NCBI RefSeq assembly: GCF_013456555.2
Contig: NZ_CP084883.1
Span: 186,001-250,000 of the forward strand
Direction of reading: 5' to 3'
From: Natrinema zhouii
GTDB lineage: Archaea; Halobacteriota; Halobacteria; Halobacteriales; Natrialbaceae
Length of the DNA stretch: 64,000 bases
Part shown: piece by piece, positions 8,271-16,965 of the stretch
Layout of the letters: each line of letters begins with the position of its first letter
Position numbering within the stretch: the stretch's first letter is position 1
Made by a program: the position numbers and the translations under genes
Notes under the pieces: generated by a model
What the model was told of the DNA's origin: nothing
Database searches by the model: none
Seen by the model: only the letters and a program-made list of their open reading frames with translations

Positions 8271-9826
8271 TGGCAGTCTCCGACACCGTCGTCACCTATT
8301 CGTGGGCGTTTCTCGCGATGTATCTCGTGATGATCGCCGGCCTCGGCTACTGGGGCTGGCAGAAGACCACGTCGCAGGACGACTACGCGACCGCGCGCGG
8401 CGGCTTCGGCTTCCTCGCGCTCGGGTTTGCCTACGCCGCGACGGTCGCTAGCGGATCGACGTTCATGGGAATGCCCGGAATGGCCTACGACATGGGGTTC
8501 AAGGCCGGCTACTACGCGCTGATCTACCCCATCGGGGCCTACCTCGGGATGATGCTTGTCGCTCGCATTACCAAGAAGGTTGGCGACGAGGCCGGGTCGC
8601 AGTCGATTCCGGACTTCCTTGGCGACCGGTTCCGGAGTCCGACGCTCCGACTGCTCGCCTCTTTCATCGCCCTGTTCCTGCTGTTCTACGTCATGTCGCA
8701 GGTCGTCGCAGCGGGACATATGTTTGACACCATCCTCGGCCTCGACTACGAGGTCGGGATCTGGTTCGCCGGCGGCCTGCTCTTGCTGTATCTCACCTTC
8801 GGGGGCAGTAACGCCGATATCATCACCGACGCCGTCCAGGGCGCGATCATGGTTGGCATCGCCATTCTCGTCTTCGTGATGGTCCTGACCGGCTGGGGGC
8901 TCGACGGCGGTATCAGTGCCGTCAACGCTAACCTCGATCCGGCCCAGCAGTGGGATACCCACACCAATCCGGACAATCCAACCTTCTCAAGCTGGTGGGC
9001 GATCCTCCTGCTCTTTATCGCCCACATCGGCTTCACCGCCCAGCCCCACCTCGGGAACAAGTTCTTCGCGATCAAGGGCACGCAGTACATCAAGAAGTTC
9101 ATGCTCACCGCCGGCGTCGCCGGGATGGTGCTGCCGCTGATGTACCTTGCCGGGGCCCTCGGTGCCGCCAACGGGATCGAGGTCGAAAACGCTGATGCCA
9201 TCGTCCCAGTGCTGTTCGCCGAGACGATGCCGGCGGTCGTCGCCGCGTTCCTCAGCGTCGCCATTCTGAGCGCGATCATCTCGACGGCCGACGGGCTCAT
9301 CATCTCTGTCTCGCAGATTTTCGCCAACGACTTCTACCGCAAGACGTACGTCCCGTGGAAGGGCGGGGATCCCTTGAGCGACGAGGTCAACCAGCGCGCG
9401 CTGCTGATATCGCGAATCGCGACGGTCGTCGTGACGGTCGCCGCCGTTGCCGCGGTGATGACGCCGCCACAGTACCTCTCGATCTTCATGTGGATCGGTA
9501 TCGGCGGTATTATCTCCGCCTACAGCGGTCCGTACCTCGTCGGTAGCCTCAAGGAGTCGACCTCGAAGACGGCCGCTCTCGCCGGCTTCCTCGCCGGCTT
9601 CGCGGTCTACGCTGTGATCCACCTCGGTCCGCAGATGGGGCTGTACGAGGGACTCTTCCCGTACAACGAGAACCCGTTCGCGTCGACCGGGATCGGCTTC
9701 CTCGTGAGCTGTTTCACCACGTACGTCACGGGCAAGTTCACCGAGCCGATGCCCGTCGAGGATCGCAACGAGATCTTCCGCGGCTCAACGGAACTCTCTG
9801 ACGGCGGCGTCGTCGACGACGACTGA
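8270..9826 (+). CDS. Sodium:solute symporter (SSS family)
   Basis: A 518-aa integral membrane transporter with about 13 hydrophobic helices. It has the SSS hallmarks: a first helix followed by a DDYATARGGFGFLALGF segment, a glycine-rich ATVASGSTFMGMPG stretch, and a helix around AILSAIISTADGLIISVSQ matching the sodium-site helix. It probably imports an organic acid, polyol or osmolyte with sodium from the salty exterior. The start is ATG at 8270 overlapping the stop of the 43-aa peptide; a GTG at 8267 is the alternative. It lies downstream of the IclR gene and upstream of redox enzymes, so it is the likely importer for their substrate. Confidence 0.9.
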   Translation: MAVSDTVVTYSWAFLAMYLVMIAGLGYWGWQKTTSQDDYATARGGFGFLALGFAYAATVASGSTFMGMPGMAYDMGFKAGYYALIYPIGAYLGMMLVARITKKVGDEAGSQSIPDFLGDRFRSPTLRLLASFIALFLLFYVMSQVVAAGHMFDTILGLDYEVGIWFAGGLLLLYLTFGGSNADIITDAVQGAIMVGIAILVFVMVLTGWGLDGGISAVNANLDPAQQWDTHTNPDNPTFSSWWAILLLFIAHIGFTAQPHLGNKFFAIKGTQYIKKFMLTAGVAGMVLPLMYLAGALGAANGIEVENADAIVPVLFAETMPAVVAAFLSVAILSAIISTADGLIISVSQIFANDFYRKTYVPWKGGDPLSDEVNQRALLISRIATVVVTVAAVAAVMTPPQYLSIFMWIGIGGIISAYSGPYLVGSLKESTSKTAALAGFLAGFAVYAVIHLGPQMGLYEGLFPYNENPFASTGIGFLVSCFTTYVTGKFTEPMPVEDRNEIFRGSTELSDGGVVDDD

Positions 9827-9983
9827 TCGACGCCACCGAGAGTCATCGCAGCTCGTACCGTTCCGTGCCCTCTTGTCTCGGACGCGACCGCCGGGTCCGC
9901 ACAACGACTACGCAGCGGCCGCCACGCCGGCGTGGGGCCGAATCAGCCCCGACCGACGACGCGCCGTTCGGAACAGCGAACAG

Positions 9984-9989
9984 TATAAG
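9984..9989 (+). promoter_or_regulatory. TATA box for the gene at 10015
   Basis: TATAAG within CAGTATAAGTAGG sits 26-31 bases before the ATG at 10015. This fixes the start and implies a leaderless mRNA. Confidence 0.55.
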
Positions 9990-10014
9990 TAGGCGTCGTG
10001 GTTCGTTGCCGATA

Positions 10015-10629
10015 ATGGAGATCCCGTGTTTCGAGCCTCGAATCGACGCTGACGACGCGGTCCAGCGGACGGATCGCCTGACGGTGACGAGCTACCTGTT
10101 GTCGACGCTTCGGTCCCTTCTCGGTCGTGCGGACGAGTCGGAGCCGACCATCACCGCACTCTACTATCCCGACTATCTGGCCTACACAACGGTGACGCTC
10201 CAGCGAGTCGGGCTCAGCGAAAAGGAGGACAAGTTCATCGCCGCGGTCGACGCGGCGACCGGCCGCGTCGGCGAAGTCGACGTTACCCTCCCCGACGTCG
10301 AGACCCGCGAGATCCCCGAATCGCAGGTCGTCCCGATCGAGTACGACGAGGACGACGCCGAAGCGGAGTGGGACGAATGGCTGTTCTCCTACATCGACCG
10401 CACGTATCGTCCGGTCAAGCAACCCGAAACCTCACTCGACCGTCTCGAACTCGTCTACACGCCCTACTACGCCGTCGACTACGGTCCGGACGCCGACGAG
10501 GGCCCGTACGCAGTCAGCGCGCTCACGAAACAGGTCGAACTGATCGCGGACATTCCGCCGCTGAACGACGAGTACTCCGCAGTCGACACTCGCCCCCTCA
10601 GTACCACGCCGTTCCCGCGTCGACGTTGA
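10015..10629 (+). CDS. Uncharacterised haloarchaeal protein
   Basis: A 204-aa soluble acidic protein that I do not recognise. It has an alpha/beta-looking N-terminal half (ITALYYPDYLAYTTVTLQRV), a central acidic stretch DEDDAEAEWDEW and a Tyr-rich segment LVYTPYYAVDYG; no signal peptide, membrane helix or metal motif is seen. ATG at 10015 is supported by a well-placed TATA box. Its last 32 bases overlap the end of the convergent SDR gene. The placement between a symporter and pathway enzymes may be incidental. Confidence 0.6.
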   Translation: MEIPCFEPRIDADDAVQRTDRLTVTSYLLSTLRSLLGRADESEPTITALYYPDYLAYTTVTLQRVGLSEKEDKFIAAVDAATGRVGEVDVTLPDVETREIPESQVVPIEYDEDDAEAEWDEWLFSYIDRTYRPVKQPETSLDRLELVYTPYYAVDYGPDADEGPYAVSALTKQVELIADIPPLNDEYSAVDTRPLSTTPFPRRR

Positions 10630-11371
10630 TGTCCTGTCCCGTGATGTGACGCGCCTGCCGGCTCAGTAAGAAGGAGACGGTGTCCGCAACGTCCTCAGCG
10701 TCGACGAGTTCGCCCAGCGCCGCGTCGTCGGTGAACACCTCCCGTTTGGCCTCCTCGTAGGAGATGCCGCGTCGCTCGGCCTGGTTCTCGATGACGCGCT
10801 CGATGCGTGGCCCCTTCGTCGCACCGGGACAGACGGCGTTGACCGTCACGTCGTCGTCGCCGAGTTCGAACGCGAGCGTCCGCGTCAGCCCGATAACGGC
10901 CATCTTCGACGCAGTGTACGGCGTCCGGTCCTCGAGCGGCCGCTTCCCGCTGATCGATGAGACGTTGACGATACTCCCGCGGTCGCTCTCGGTCAGCAGC
11001 GGTGCGGCGTGCCTAACAACTAGAAACGGCCCCTTCGCGTTGACGGCCATGGTCTGGTCCCAGTCGTCGGTGTCGACCTCCGTCACAGGTGCCGTCGGCC
11101 CTGCGATCCCGGCGTTGTTCACCACGCTATCAAGACCGCCGAACGTCGCTTCGGTCTGCTCGATCAACTCCTCGACCGACGATTCCTCAGTCACGTCCGT
11201 CCGAACGGGGAGCGCTCGGTCCTCGGCGTCGGCCATCGCCGCCGTCTCTTCGACGCCGTCGCTGCGCGCCGCCAGCGCGACGTTCGCCCCCTCGTCGAGG
11301 AGTCGGAGTGCGATCGTCCGTCCGATGCCACCGCTCGCGCCGGTCACGATGACGGTTCGTCCGTCGTGCAT
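10598..11371 (-). CDS. Short-chain dehydrogenase/reductase (SDR, FabG-like)
   Basis: A 257-aa classical SDR. The Rossmann motif TGASGGIG (10-17), NNAG, the catalytic Ser in NVSSISG and the Tyr/Lys pair in PYTASKMAV are all present, and the tail TGQDINVDAGTAWY is typical of sugar-alcohol or 3-oxoacyl dehydrogenases. It would oxidise a secondary alcohol with NAD(P)+. It diverges from the histidinol-dehydrogenase paralogue at 11509 across 137 bases, so the two probably share regulation and act on the same compound. Confidence 0.92.
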   Translation of the reverse strand: MHDGRTVIVTGASGGIGRTIALRLLDEGANVALAARSDGVEETAAMADAEDRALPVRTDVTEESSVEELIEQTEATFGGLDSVVNNAGIAGPTAPVTEVDTDDWDQTMAVNAKGPFLVVRHAAPLLTESDRGSIVNVSSISGKRPLEDRTPYTASKMAVIGLTRTLAFELGDDDVTVNAVCPGATKGPRIERVIENQAERRGISYEEAKREVFTDDAALGELVDAEDVADTVSFLLSRQARHITGQDINVDAGTAWY

Positions 11372-11471
11372 ATGGACATCGATTTCGCGGGCCGGACAAT
11401 AATTCCTCGCCCTCGACTGGGACGGACCGAGACCGCTCGGATGGACGGAGCGCGCAAGGGAGAGCCACGGA

Positions 11472-11478
11472 TTTTATA
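11472..11478 (+). promoter_or_regulatory. TATA box for the HisD-like gene
   Basis: TTTTATA lies 31-37 bases before the ATG at 11509 in the divergent spacer shared with the SDR gene. Confidence 0.5.
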
Positions 11479-11508
11479 GCGTCCGAGGAGGATGGCTGAC
11501 TCGTACAC

Positions 11509-12810
11509 ATGTCCGAGACAGTCGACTATCTGAAAGAGGCGGGTAGCGCCTCGATCGAGATCGACCAAGAAGTGACCGACGCCGTCCACGACATCCTGAG
11601 CGAGGTCAAGGAGCGCGGCGACGAGGCGCTCTACGAGTTCACCGAGCGGTTCGACGATGTCGAGGTCAACGAGTTCCGCATTGATGACGCGGAGATCGAG
11701 GCTGCAGCCGCGGAACTGACCGACGCCGAGAAGGAAACGATCGACAACACGATCGAGAACGTCCGCGCGTTCCACGAGGAACAGCGCGAGCATATCGAGG
11801 GCTTCGAAAAAGAGTTCGAGGAGGGCGTGAAACTCGGCCAGCGCATCGTCCCTGTCGAGTCCGCTGGCACGTACGTCCCCGGCGGTCGCCACCCGCTCGT
11901 GGCCGCGCCAGCGATGTCGATCGTCCCCGCGAAGGTAGCCGGCGTCGATCAGATCGTCACCTGCGCGCCGCCACAGGAGAACGGCAGCATCCAGCCAGCC
12001 CAACTGTACGCGATGGATCGGGCCGGAGCCGACGAGATCTACAGCATCGGCGGCGCGCAGGCCATCGGTGCGATGGCCTACGGCACCGAGTCCGTCCCGG
12101 GCGTTGCGAAGATCACAGGCCCCGGAAACGTCTTCACCACGGAGGCGAAGCGGCAGGTCTTCGGTCACGTTGGCATCGACTTCCTCGCCGGTCCCTCCGA
12201 AGTGCTGATCCTTACCGACGAGACGGCCGATCCCGAACTGGTCGCGACCGACCTGCTCGCCCAAGCCGAACACGACCCCAACTCGCGGCCGATCCTCGTT
12301 TCGACTGACCACGACGTCGCCGAGGCGGCTGTCGAGGCCCTGGACGAGCAGGCCAGTGACCTGCGCACCGAGGACGTCGCCCGCGAGTGTTGGGACGAGA
12401 ACGGCGAGGTCGCCGTCGCCGACTCCATGAACGCCGCCGTCGACATCGTCAACGACTACGCGATCGAACACCTGCAGGTGATGATCGACGACCCCCGCTC
12501 GATCGTCGACGACCTCACCAACTACGGCTCGCTGTTCCTCGGCGACCACTCGCCGGTCGTCTTCGGCGACAAGGCCGTCGGAACCAACCACAGCCTCCCG
12601 ACGTTGGAGGTCGCCCGCTACAGCGGCGGCATCACAGTCAGTACGTACCTCAAGCTCCTCACCCATCAGGAGGCGACCGAGGAGGGAGCTGCTCGGATTG
12701 CGCCGTGGGCGGCCGAGATCTGTAAACTCGAGGGCACGCACGCCCACCAGCTCTCGGCGGAGGCGCGCTTCCGCGACGATATCAGCCCCGATTACGGCCC
12801 GCAGGAGTGA
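11509..12810 (+). CDS. Histidinol dehydrogenase-family NAD-dependent dehydrogenase (catabolic paralogue)
   Basis: A 433-aa HisD-family enzyme with an intact active site: QRIVPVESAGTYVPGG, GAQAIGAMAYGT and KITGPGN for NAD and fold, the zinc ligands Gln and His in AQAEHDPNSRP, the catalytic Glu-His pair in YAIEHLQ, His in GTNHSLPT and the C-terminal His in THAHQLS. No other his gene is near, so a role in histidine synthesis is unlikely. Catabolic members of this family include sulfopropanediol 3-dehydrogenase (HpsN), a four-electron alcohol-to-acid oxidant. With the SDR, symporter and IclR alongside, oxidation of a polyol or hydroxy-sulfonate is a reasonable inference; the substrate is not shown. 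Confidence 0.85.
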   Translation: MSETVDYLKEAGSASIEIDQEVTDAVHDILSEVKERGDEALYEFTERFDDVEVNEFRIDDAEIEAAAAELTDAEKETIDNTIENVRAFHEEQREHIEGFEKEFEEGVKLGQRIVPVESAGTYVPGGRHPLVAAPAMSIVPAKVAGVDQIVTCAPPQENGSIQPAQLYAMDRAGADEIYSIGGAQAIGAMAYGTESVPGVAKITGPGNVFTTEAKRQVFGHVGIDFLAGPSEVLILTDETADPELVATDLLAQAEHDPNSRPILVSTDHDVAEAAVEALDEQASDLRTEDVARECWDENGEVAVADSMNAAVDIVNDYAIEHLQVMIDDPRSIVDDLTNYGSLFLGDHSPVVFGDKAVGTNHSLPTLEVARYSGGITVSTYLKLLTHQEATEEGAARIAPWAAEICKLEGTHAHQLSAEARFRDDISPDYGPQE

Positions 12811-12999
12811 CGAGAGCGAACGCTTCGCAACGCCCGCGGCCCCGCTCGAGCACGTACACCCTCGAGTGCGGCCATCGAGACGCCGTTCACCGACGGCCAT
12901 CGGTCGAAGAGCGGTAGCTCCCGTCGCGGCGCGTCGCGACTGACGAACCTGTCATCCGGACGGGTATTTGATGTTCGATTCGAAGAGAATACAGCCTGT

Positions 13000-14456
13000 A
13001 TGACCGACTCAGACGACTAGCAGCAGGTATCTAAGCCGCTCGCCGCACTCTCCGGGACCGACCTCTTCGTTGACGGTACATACGTCCCTGCGACCGACGG
13101 GGCGACGCTGACGACGGTCGGTCTGGCGACCGAGGAGTCGATCGAAACAGTCGCGGCCGCACAAGCCATCGACATCGACGATGCGGTCGTGGCCGCACGG
13201 CGGGCCTTCGCCGACTGGCGCGACCTCGAGCCGGCCTCGTTCGGCCGGCTCGTCCATCGAGTCGGTCCCTGATCCACGACCATGCCGATGAACTCGCGGC
13301 CATCGAGAGCTTCGATCAGGGGAAACCGCTCTCGCAGTCCCGAAGTGACGTGATCGGCGCAGCCGAGTACTTCGAGTAGTACGCCGGCGCGGCCGACAAA
13401 CTCGAGGGGCGGACAATCCCGCTCGGTCCGGGACAGGCCGATTACACGGTCCGCGAACCCTACGGCGTCAGCGCACAGCTCACGCCGTGAAACTTCCCGG
13501 CCAACATCTTCGCTCGCGGCGTCGCGCTGGCGCTGGTGGTCGGCAACACGACGGTCGTGAAACCGGCCGAGCAGACGCCGCTCCTTCTTGCTGCGGCTCG
13601 CGAAACTCTGTCAGGAGGCCGGCGTTCCGGACGGCGTCGTCAACGTCATGCCAGGCTACGACGACCCCGTGGGACAGGCGTTTGCCGATCACGAGGGTGT
13701 CGCTCAGATCACGTTTACCGGCAACGTGCTGACCGGCAAGCATATTATGGAGACTGCCGCTGGCAGCGTCACGCCGGTCACGCTGGAACTGGGCGGCAAG
13801 AATCTGACGATCGTCTTTCCGGACGCAGACCTCAAGGCCGCCGAGTCGATCGCGACAGGTATTTTCATCAACGCGAGCCAAATCTGCTCGGCTGCCGACC
13901 GTAACCTCATCCACGAGTCCGCCTGCGACGACCTCGTCGACGTCGCGTCATTGATGTCGATCGGTCCCGGTTGCGAGGACCCCGAGGTCAGCCCCGTCGT
14001 CTCCCGAGAACAGCTCTAGAAGATATTCAAGTACGTCGACGTTGGCGTCGACGAGAGCGCGACCCTCGAGTCTGGCGGCAGGACGCTCGATCGTGACGGC
14101 TTCTTCGTCGAACCGGCAGTGTTCTCCGACGTTGAACCCGAGATGTGAATCGCTCGCAAGGAAATCTTCGGTCCGGTCCTCTCGGTGCTCACCTTCGCGG
14201 ACGAACGCGAGGCGATCGAGATCGCGAACGGTTCCGATTACGGCCTGACGGCCGGTGTTTTCATGACCGATATCTCGCGGGCCCACCGCCTGACCCAGGA
14301 TCTCGAGGCCGGCAACGTCTACGTCAACCAATGGTTCGGCGACACGAACCAGACGCCATTCGGCGGCTACAAGCAGAGCGGCATCGGTCGCGAGAAAGGA
14401 CTGGAGGCGCTCGACTCCTACCTGCGGACAAAAACGTCGCGATCGACCTCGAGTGA
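13000..14456 (+). pseudogene. NAD(P)-dependent aldehyde dehydrogenase, multiply disrupted
   Basis: Aldehyde dehydrogenase sequence can be followed end to end but not in one frame. A TAG follows the sixth codon (13018-13020); a frameshift lies near 13265; TAG at 13377-13379, TGA at 13488-13490 where TPWNFP should be, a frameshift near 13590, TAG at 14017-14019, TGA at 14146-14148 and a last shift near 14430 before the end NVAIDLE. The catalytic Cys (NASQICSA), the Glu motif (LELGGKN) and PFGGYKQSGIG are still readable, so the decay is fairly recent. It once completed the dehydrogenase set with the genes on either side. Confidence 0.9.
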
Positions 14457-14527
14457 GCACCCGCGGTGCCCCTGTCGACGGACGGTCGTCCATGAGATTT
14501 TAGGCCCCGCTCGACGAGGTGTCGGTG

Positions 14528-15478
14528 ATGGCTACGCAATTCGATCCCGACAGCGTCGCAGTCGTCGGTGCCGGAACGATGGGTCACGGAATCGCGACGG
14601 TGTTCGCGAGTGAGGGGTACGACGTCGGACTGTACGATCAGGACGAAGGGCGACTCGAGACCGCCCATGATCACATCCGTGAGTCGCTCTCACAACTCGA
14701 CGACCACGACCGGCTGGGAGTGGAACTCGAGACGGCCCGGAACGCGGTCTCCAGCGGAACCGACCTTGAGGCGGTCATCGCGGACGTCGATCTCGTTATC
14801 GAGGCCGTCACCGAAGAGTTGGATGTGAAACGGACAGTGTTCGAGACGCTCTCTGACCTAACAGACTCTGAAACTGTACTATCAACTAATACGTCCGGTC
14901 TATCGATCACCGAGATTGCTGCTGCAACCGACGCCCCCGACCGAGTGCTGGGAACGCACTGGTTCAACCCGCCCCACATCGTCCCGCTGGTCGAGGTTGT
15001 GAAAGGCGAGGAGACCGATGACGACCTCGCAGCGGCCATGACGGCATTTCTCGACGATCTCGGGAAGACAGCAATCACCGTCGAGAAGGACGTACCGGGG
15101 TTCATCGGAAACCGAATTCAGATGGCCATGTGCTACGAGGCATTCTCGTTACTCGACCGCGGCATCGCGAGCGCCGAGGACATCGATAAGGCAGTCAAAG
15201 CCGGATTCGGGTTCCGACTCCCGTCGATGGGGATCTTCGAGAAGGTCGACCAGTCCGGGATCGATGTCCACTACGCCATCGAATCGTATCTCATGCCCGA
15301 ACTTGACCGGGGCACCGATCCAAACCCGGTCGTCTCAGAGCTCGTCGAGCAGGGCGACTTCGGCCTGAAGACCGGCGAGGGCATCTACGATTGGACGGAC
15401 GCGGATCCCGACGCGGTCGTCGCCGACCGCGACGCGTACCTTCTCGCCCAACTCGAGCAGTACGAGTCGAACCGTTGA
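14528..15478 (+). CDS. 3-hydroxyacyl-CoA dehydrogenase-family protein
   Basis: A 316-aa NAD-dependent enzyme with the N-terminal Rossmann motif GAGTMGHGIA (about 14-23), the NTSGLSI loop, the catalytic His in GTHWFNPPH and the C-terminal helical domain beginning DVPGFIGNRIQMAM. The single-module length also suits L-gulonate 3-dehydrogenase and carnitine dehydrogenase, which share this fold; in a cluster with polyol-type dehydrogenases those are real alternatives to beta-oxidation. The start is the ATG at 14528; upstream GTGs at 14519 and 14525 are possible but weaker. The gene follows the aldehyde dehydrogenase pseudogene by 71 bases. Confidence 0.85.
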   Translation: MATQFDPDSVAVVGAGTMGHGIATVFASEGYDVGLYDQDEGRLETAHDHIRESLSQLDDHDRLGVELETARNAVSSGTDLEAVIADVDLVIEAVTEELDVKRTVFETLSDLTDSETVLSTNTSGLSITEIAAATDAPDRVLGTHWFNPPHIVPLVEVVKGEETDDDLAAAMTAFLDDLGKTAITVEKDVPGFIGNRIQMAMCYEAFSLLDRGIASAEDIDKAVKAGFGFRLPSMGIFEKVDQSGIDVHYAIESYLMPELDRGTDPNPVVSELVEQGDFGLKTGEGIYDWTDADPDAVVADRDAYLLAQLEQYESNR

Positions 15479-15616
15479 ACGATTATCGGACAGGGAGTTC
15501 CTACGACTGCCATCAGTATGGCAGAAATGATATGTATTACACAAATTATCGGACGTAATATATTTCTTGCTATTGACTCCAACGACTGCCACACGATACG
15601 TCACTGTTGATAGACC

Positions 15617-15717
15617 GGAACCGTCTAGTTCTGGATTTCCTCAGTTGGCGTGTTTCCGTTGAGCGATTGATGCGGTCTCTGTCGGTTGTAGTAATACACA
15701 AATTGTTCAAATCAATG
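15617..15717 (-). mobile_element. Fragment of an IS6-family element (transposase C-terminus plus end)
   Basis: GGAACCGTCTAGTT at 15617 matches the terminal repeat of the IS at 4639. On the minus strand the adjoining sequence reads EQFVYYYNRQRPHQ followed by SLNGNTPTEEIQN and a stop, the C-terminus of an IS6 transposase. Only about 100 bases remain, and the homology stops where the SWIM-protein region begins. Confidence 0.75.
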
Positions 15718-15802
15718 CGAGACGCCAGCACCACCGACCCCGATCGAGGCAGGAGGGTACTCGATCAATGACGCGCAAACACGCCGTGCGCTGAGCGAGG
15801 AG

Positions 15803-16150
15803 ATGGACGTCCGCTTCACCGCGGCGGGACCGATCTACGAAGTCGAGAGTGAGAGGGGGAACACAGACGAACTCGACATCGAGGCAGAGACCTGTTACTG
15901 CCCAGACTTCGAACAGCGCCAGCCGGAGAGTGGTTGTAAGCATCTTCGGCGTGTCGATGTCGAGATTCGAACCGCGCTCGTTCCTGCTCCGGATGGATAT
16001 TCGTTCGATAGGAGAGAGGGACTTTTCGAGACAGTTTCTCTCCCTAGAGGGGTGCAGGGGACGCGAACAAAGTCCACTGTACAATGCATGGAATCAAGAT
16101 TCACAGCAATAGCGTCGAGCAGGGCTGAGATGATTCGGTTCCTGAAATGA
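15803..16150 (+). CDS. SWIM zinc-finger protein, N-terminus possibly lost
   Basis: A 115-aa protein with a SWIM-type zinc finger: C-x-C in ETCYCPDFE followed by C-x-H in SGCKHLRRVDVE (residues about 32-52). In haloarchaea short SWIM proteins bind DNA or protein partners and are common on plasmids and proviruses. The same frame is open for at least 17 codons before the ATG at 15803, up to the IS6 scrap, and that upstream sequence resembles the usual N-terminus, so the insertion probably cut off the original start. The last third after the finger is not recognisable. Confidence 0.6.
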   Translation: MDVRFTAAGPIYEVESERGNTDELDIEAETCYCPDFEQRQPESGCKHLRRVDVEIRTALVPAPDGYSFDRREGLFETVSLPRGVQGTRTKSTVQCMESRFTAIASSRAEMIRFLK

Positions 16151-16161
16151 GGTATTGCTAG

Positions 16162-16510
16162 ATGACTGACCGTGACGAGTACCGACCTATACGAGACTCG
16201 CCCGTGATCAGGCAGGATACGCTGGCCGATTCTGTTCGGACAGCTGTGAGGTCCGGTACGAACACCTGCAGGCGGACGCTCGAGACGCGGCTCAGGAGGC
16301 TACACGCTGATGCTCGAGCAGATCGACCACCGAGGCAAGCTCTCCACGATCGATAACGACGATGTCGTCGACGACGGGAGAATTGAACGCTGTCGTCGGG
16401 CAGACGCCCTCGAACGGCAGGCTCAGCGAGAGCTCCGCGAACTCGAGCGGGCGAAAGCGGTCGCTGGTCCAGCCGGTGCAAATCCCGACGTCGAGGTGCT
16501 CGACCGATGA
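16162..16510 (+). pseudogene. Probable frameshifted small accessory gene
   Basis: Three protein-like segments lie in three frames: MTDRDEYRPIRDSPVIRQD from ATG 16162, then CEVRYEHLQADARDAAQEA near 16245-16300, then MLEQIDHRGKLSTIDNDD from ATG 16310 to the TGA at 16510. Joined, they would form one charged helical protein, which suggests a gene broken by two shifts. Alternatively the 66-codon part from 16310 is a small real gene. No known family is recognised. Confidence 0.35.
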
Positions 16511-16965
16511 TGCCAGACGAACCCGATCCACAGGACGTCTCTGAGCTTGACCGAGCTCTTGGTGTCGATGATCCGGTTCCCGACTCGGCGTACAGTGATC
16601 AGGGGTCTCACCCAGAACGTGGTACTATGGATGGCGGTCAAGTTCCCATCGAAGATCTACACAAGGCACTCCTCGCGGGCATGAGTGAGGATACACTACG
16701 GCGGAGGGGTGAGAGAGTTGGTTCACGAAATTCTAGATGTTTATCCGATAGCACTGATACTATCACTCAATGCACCGACTTACTGCGGTCGCGATCACGG
16801 CACTCGTTCTCGTTTCAGTTCTGTCTGCTGGTTCAAGCGTGGCGGCTACCACCGCGACAACGCAATTCAGAGACACTACAACGGGAATTTCGTATGGGCA
16901 GGTCACTGACAGCAATATCGAGAATTTCGACAAGATCAAATCAACGCTCGAGCAGTTCGGGATAG
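16510..16965 (+). CDS. Small acidic accessory protein of uncertain extent
   Basis: The frame starts at ATG 16507 or 16510, overlapping the stop of the preceding frame in an ATGATG junction. The first 70 or so residues are acidic and natural-looking (MPDEPDPQDVSELDRALGVD), but the later part is Ser/Arg-rich and runs into the signal peptide of the next gene, so the true end was probably lost by a frameshift near 16700. No family recognised. Confidence 0.3.
   Translation: MPDEPDPQDVSELDRALGVDDPVPDSAYSDQGSHPERGTMDGGQVPIEDLHKALLAGMSEDTLRRRGERVGSRNSRCLSDSTDTITQCTDLLRSRSRHSFSFQFCLLVQAWRLPPRQRNSETLQREFRMGRSLTAISRISTRSNQRSSSSG

Noticed and set aside
11509..12810. Biosynthetic histidinol dehydrogenase hisD
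   Set aside because: No other histidine genes are nearby and the context is catabolic, so the symbol was withheld although the fold and residues match.
11344..12900. Open 518-codon minus-strand frame across the HisD-like gene
   Set aside because: The plus-strand frame encodes a complete enzyme with all active-site residues; the opposite frame has repetitive Val/Asp/Arg composition and no domain.
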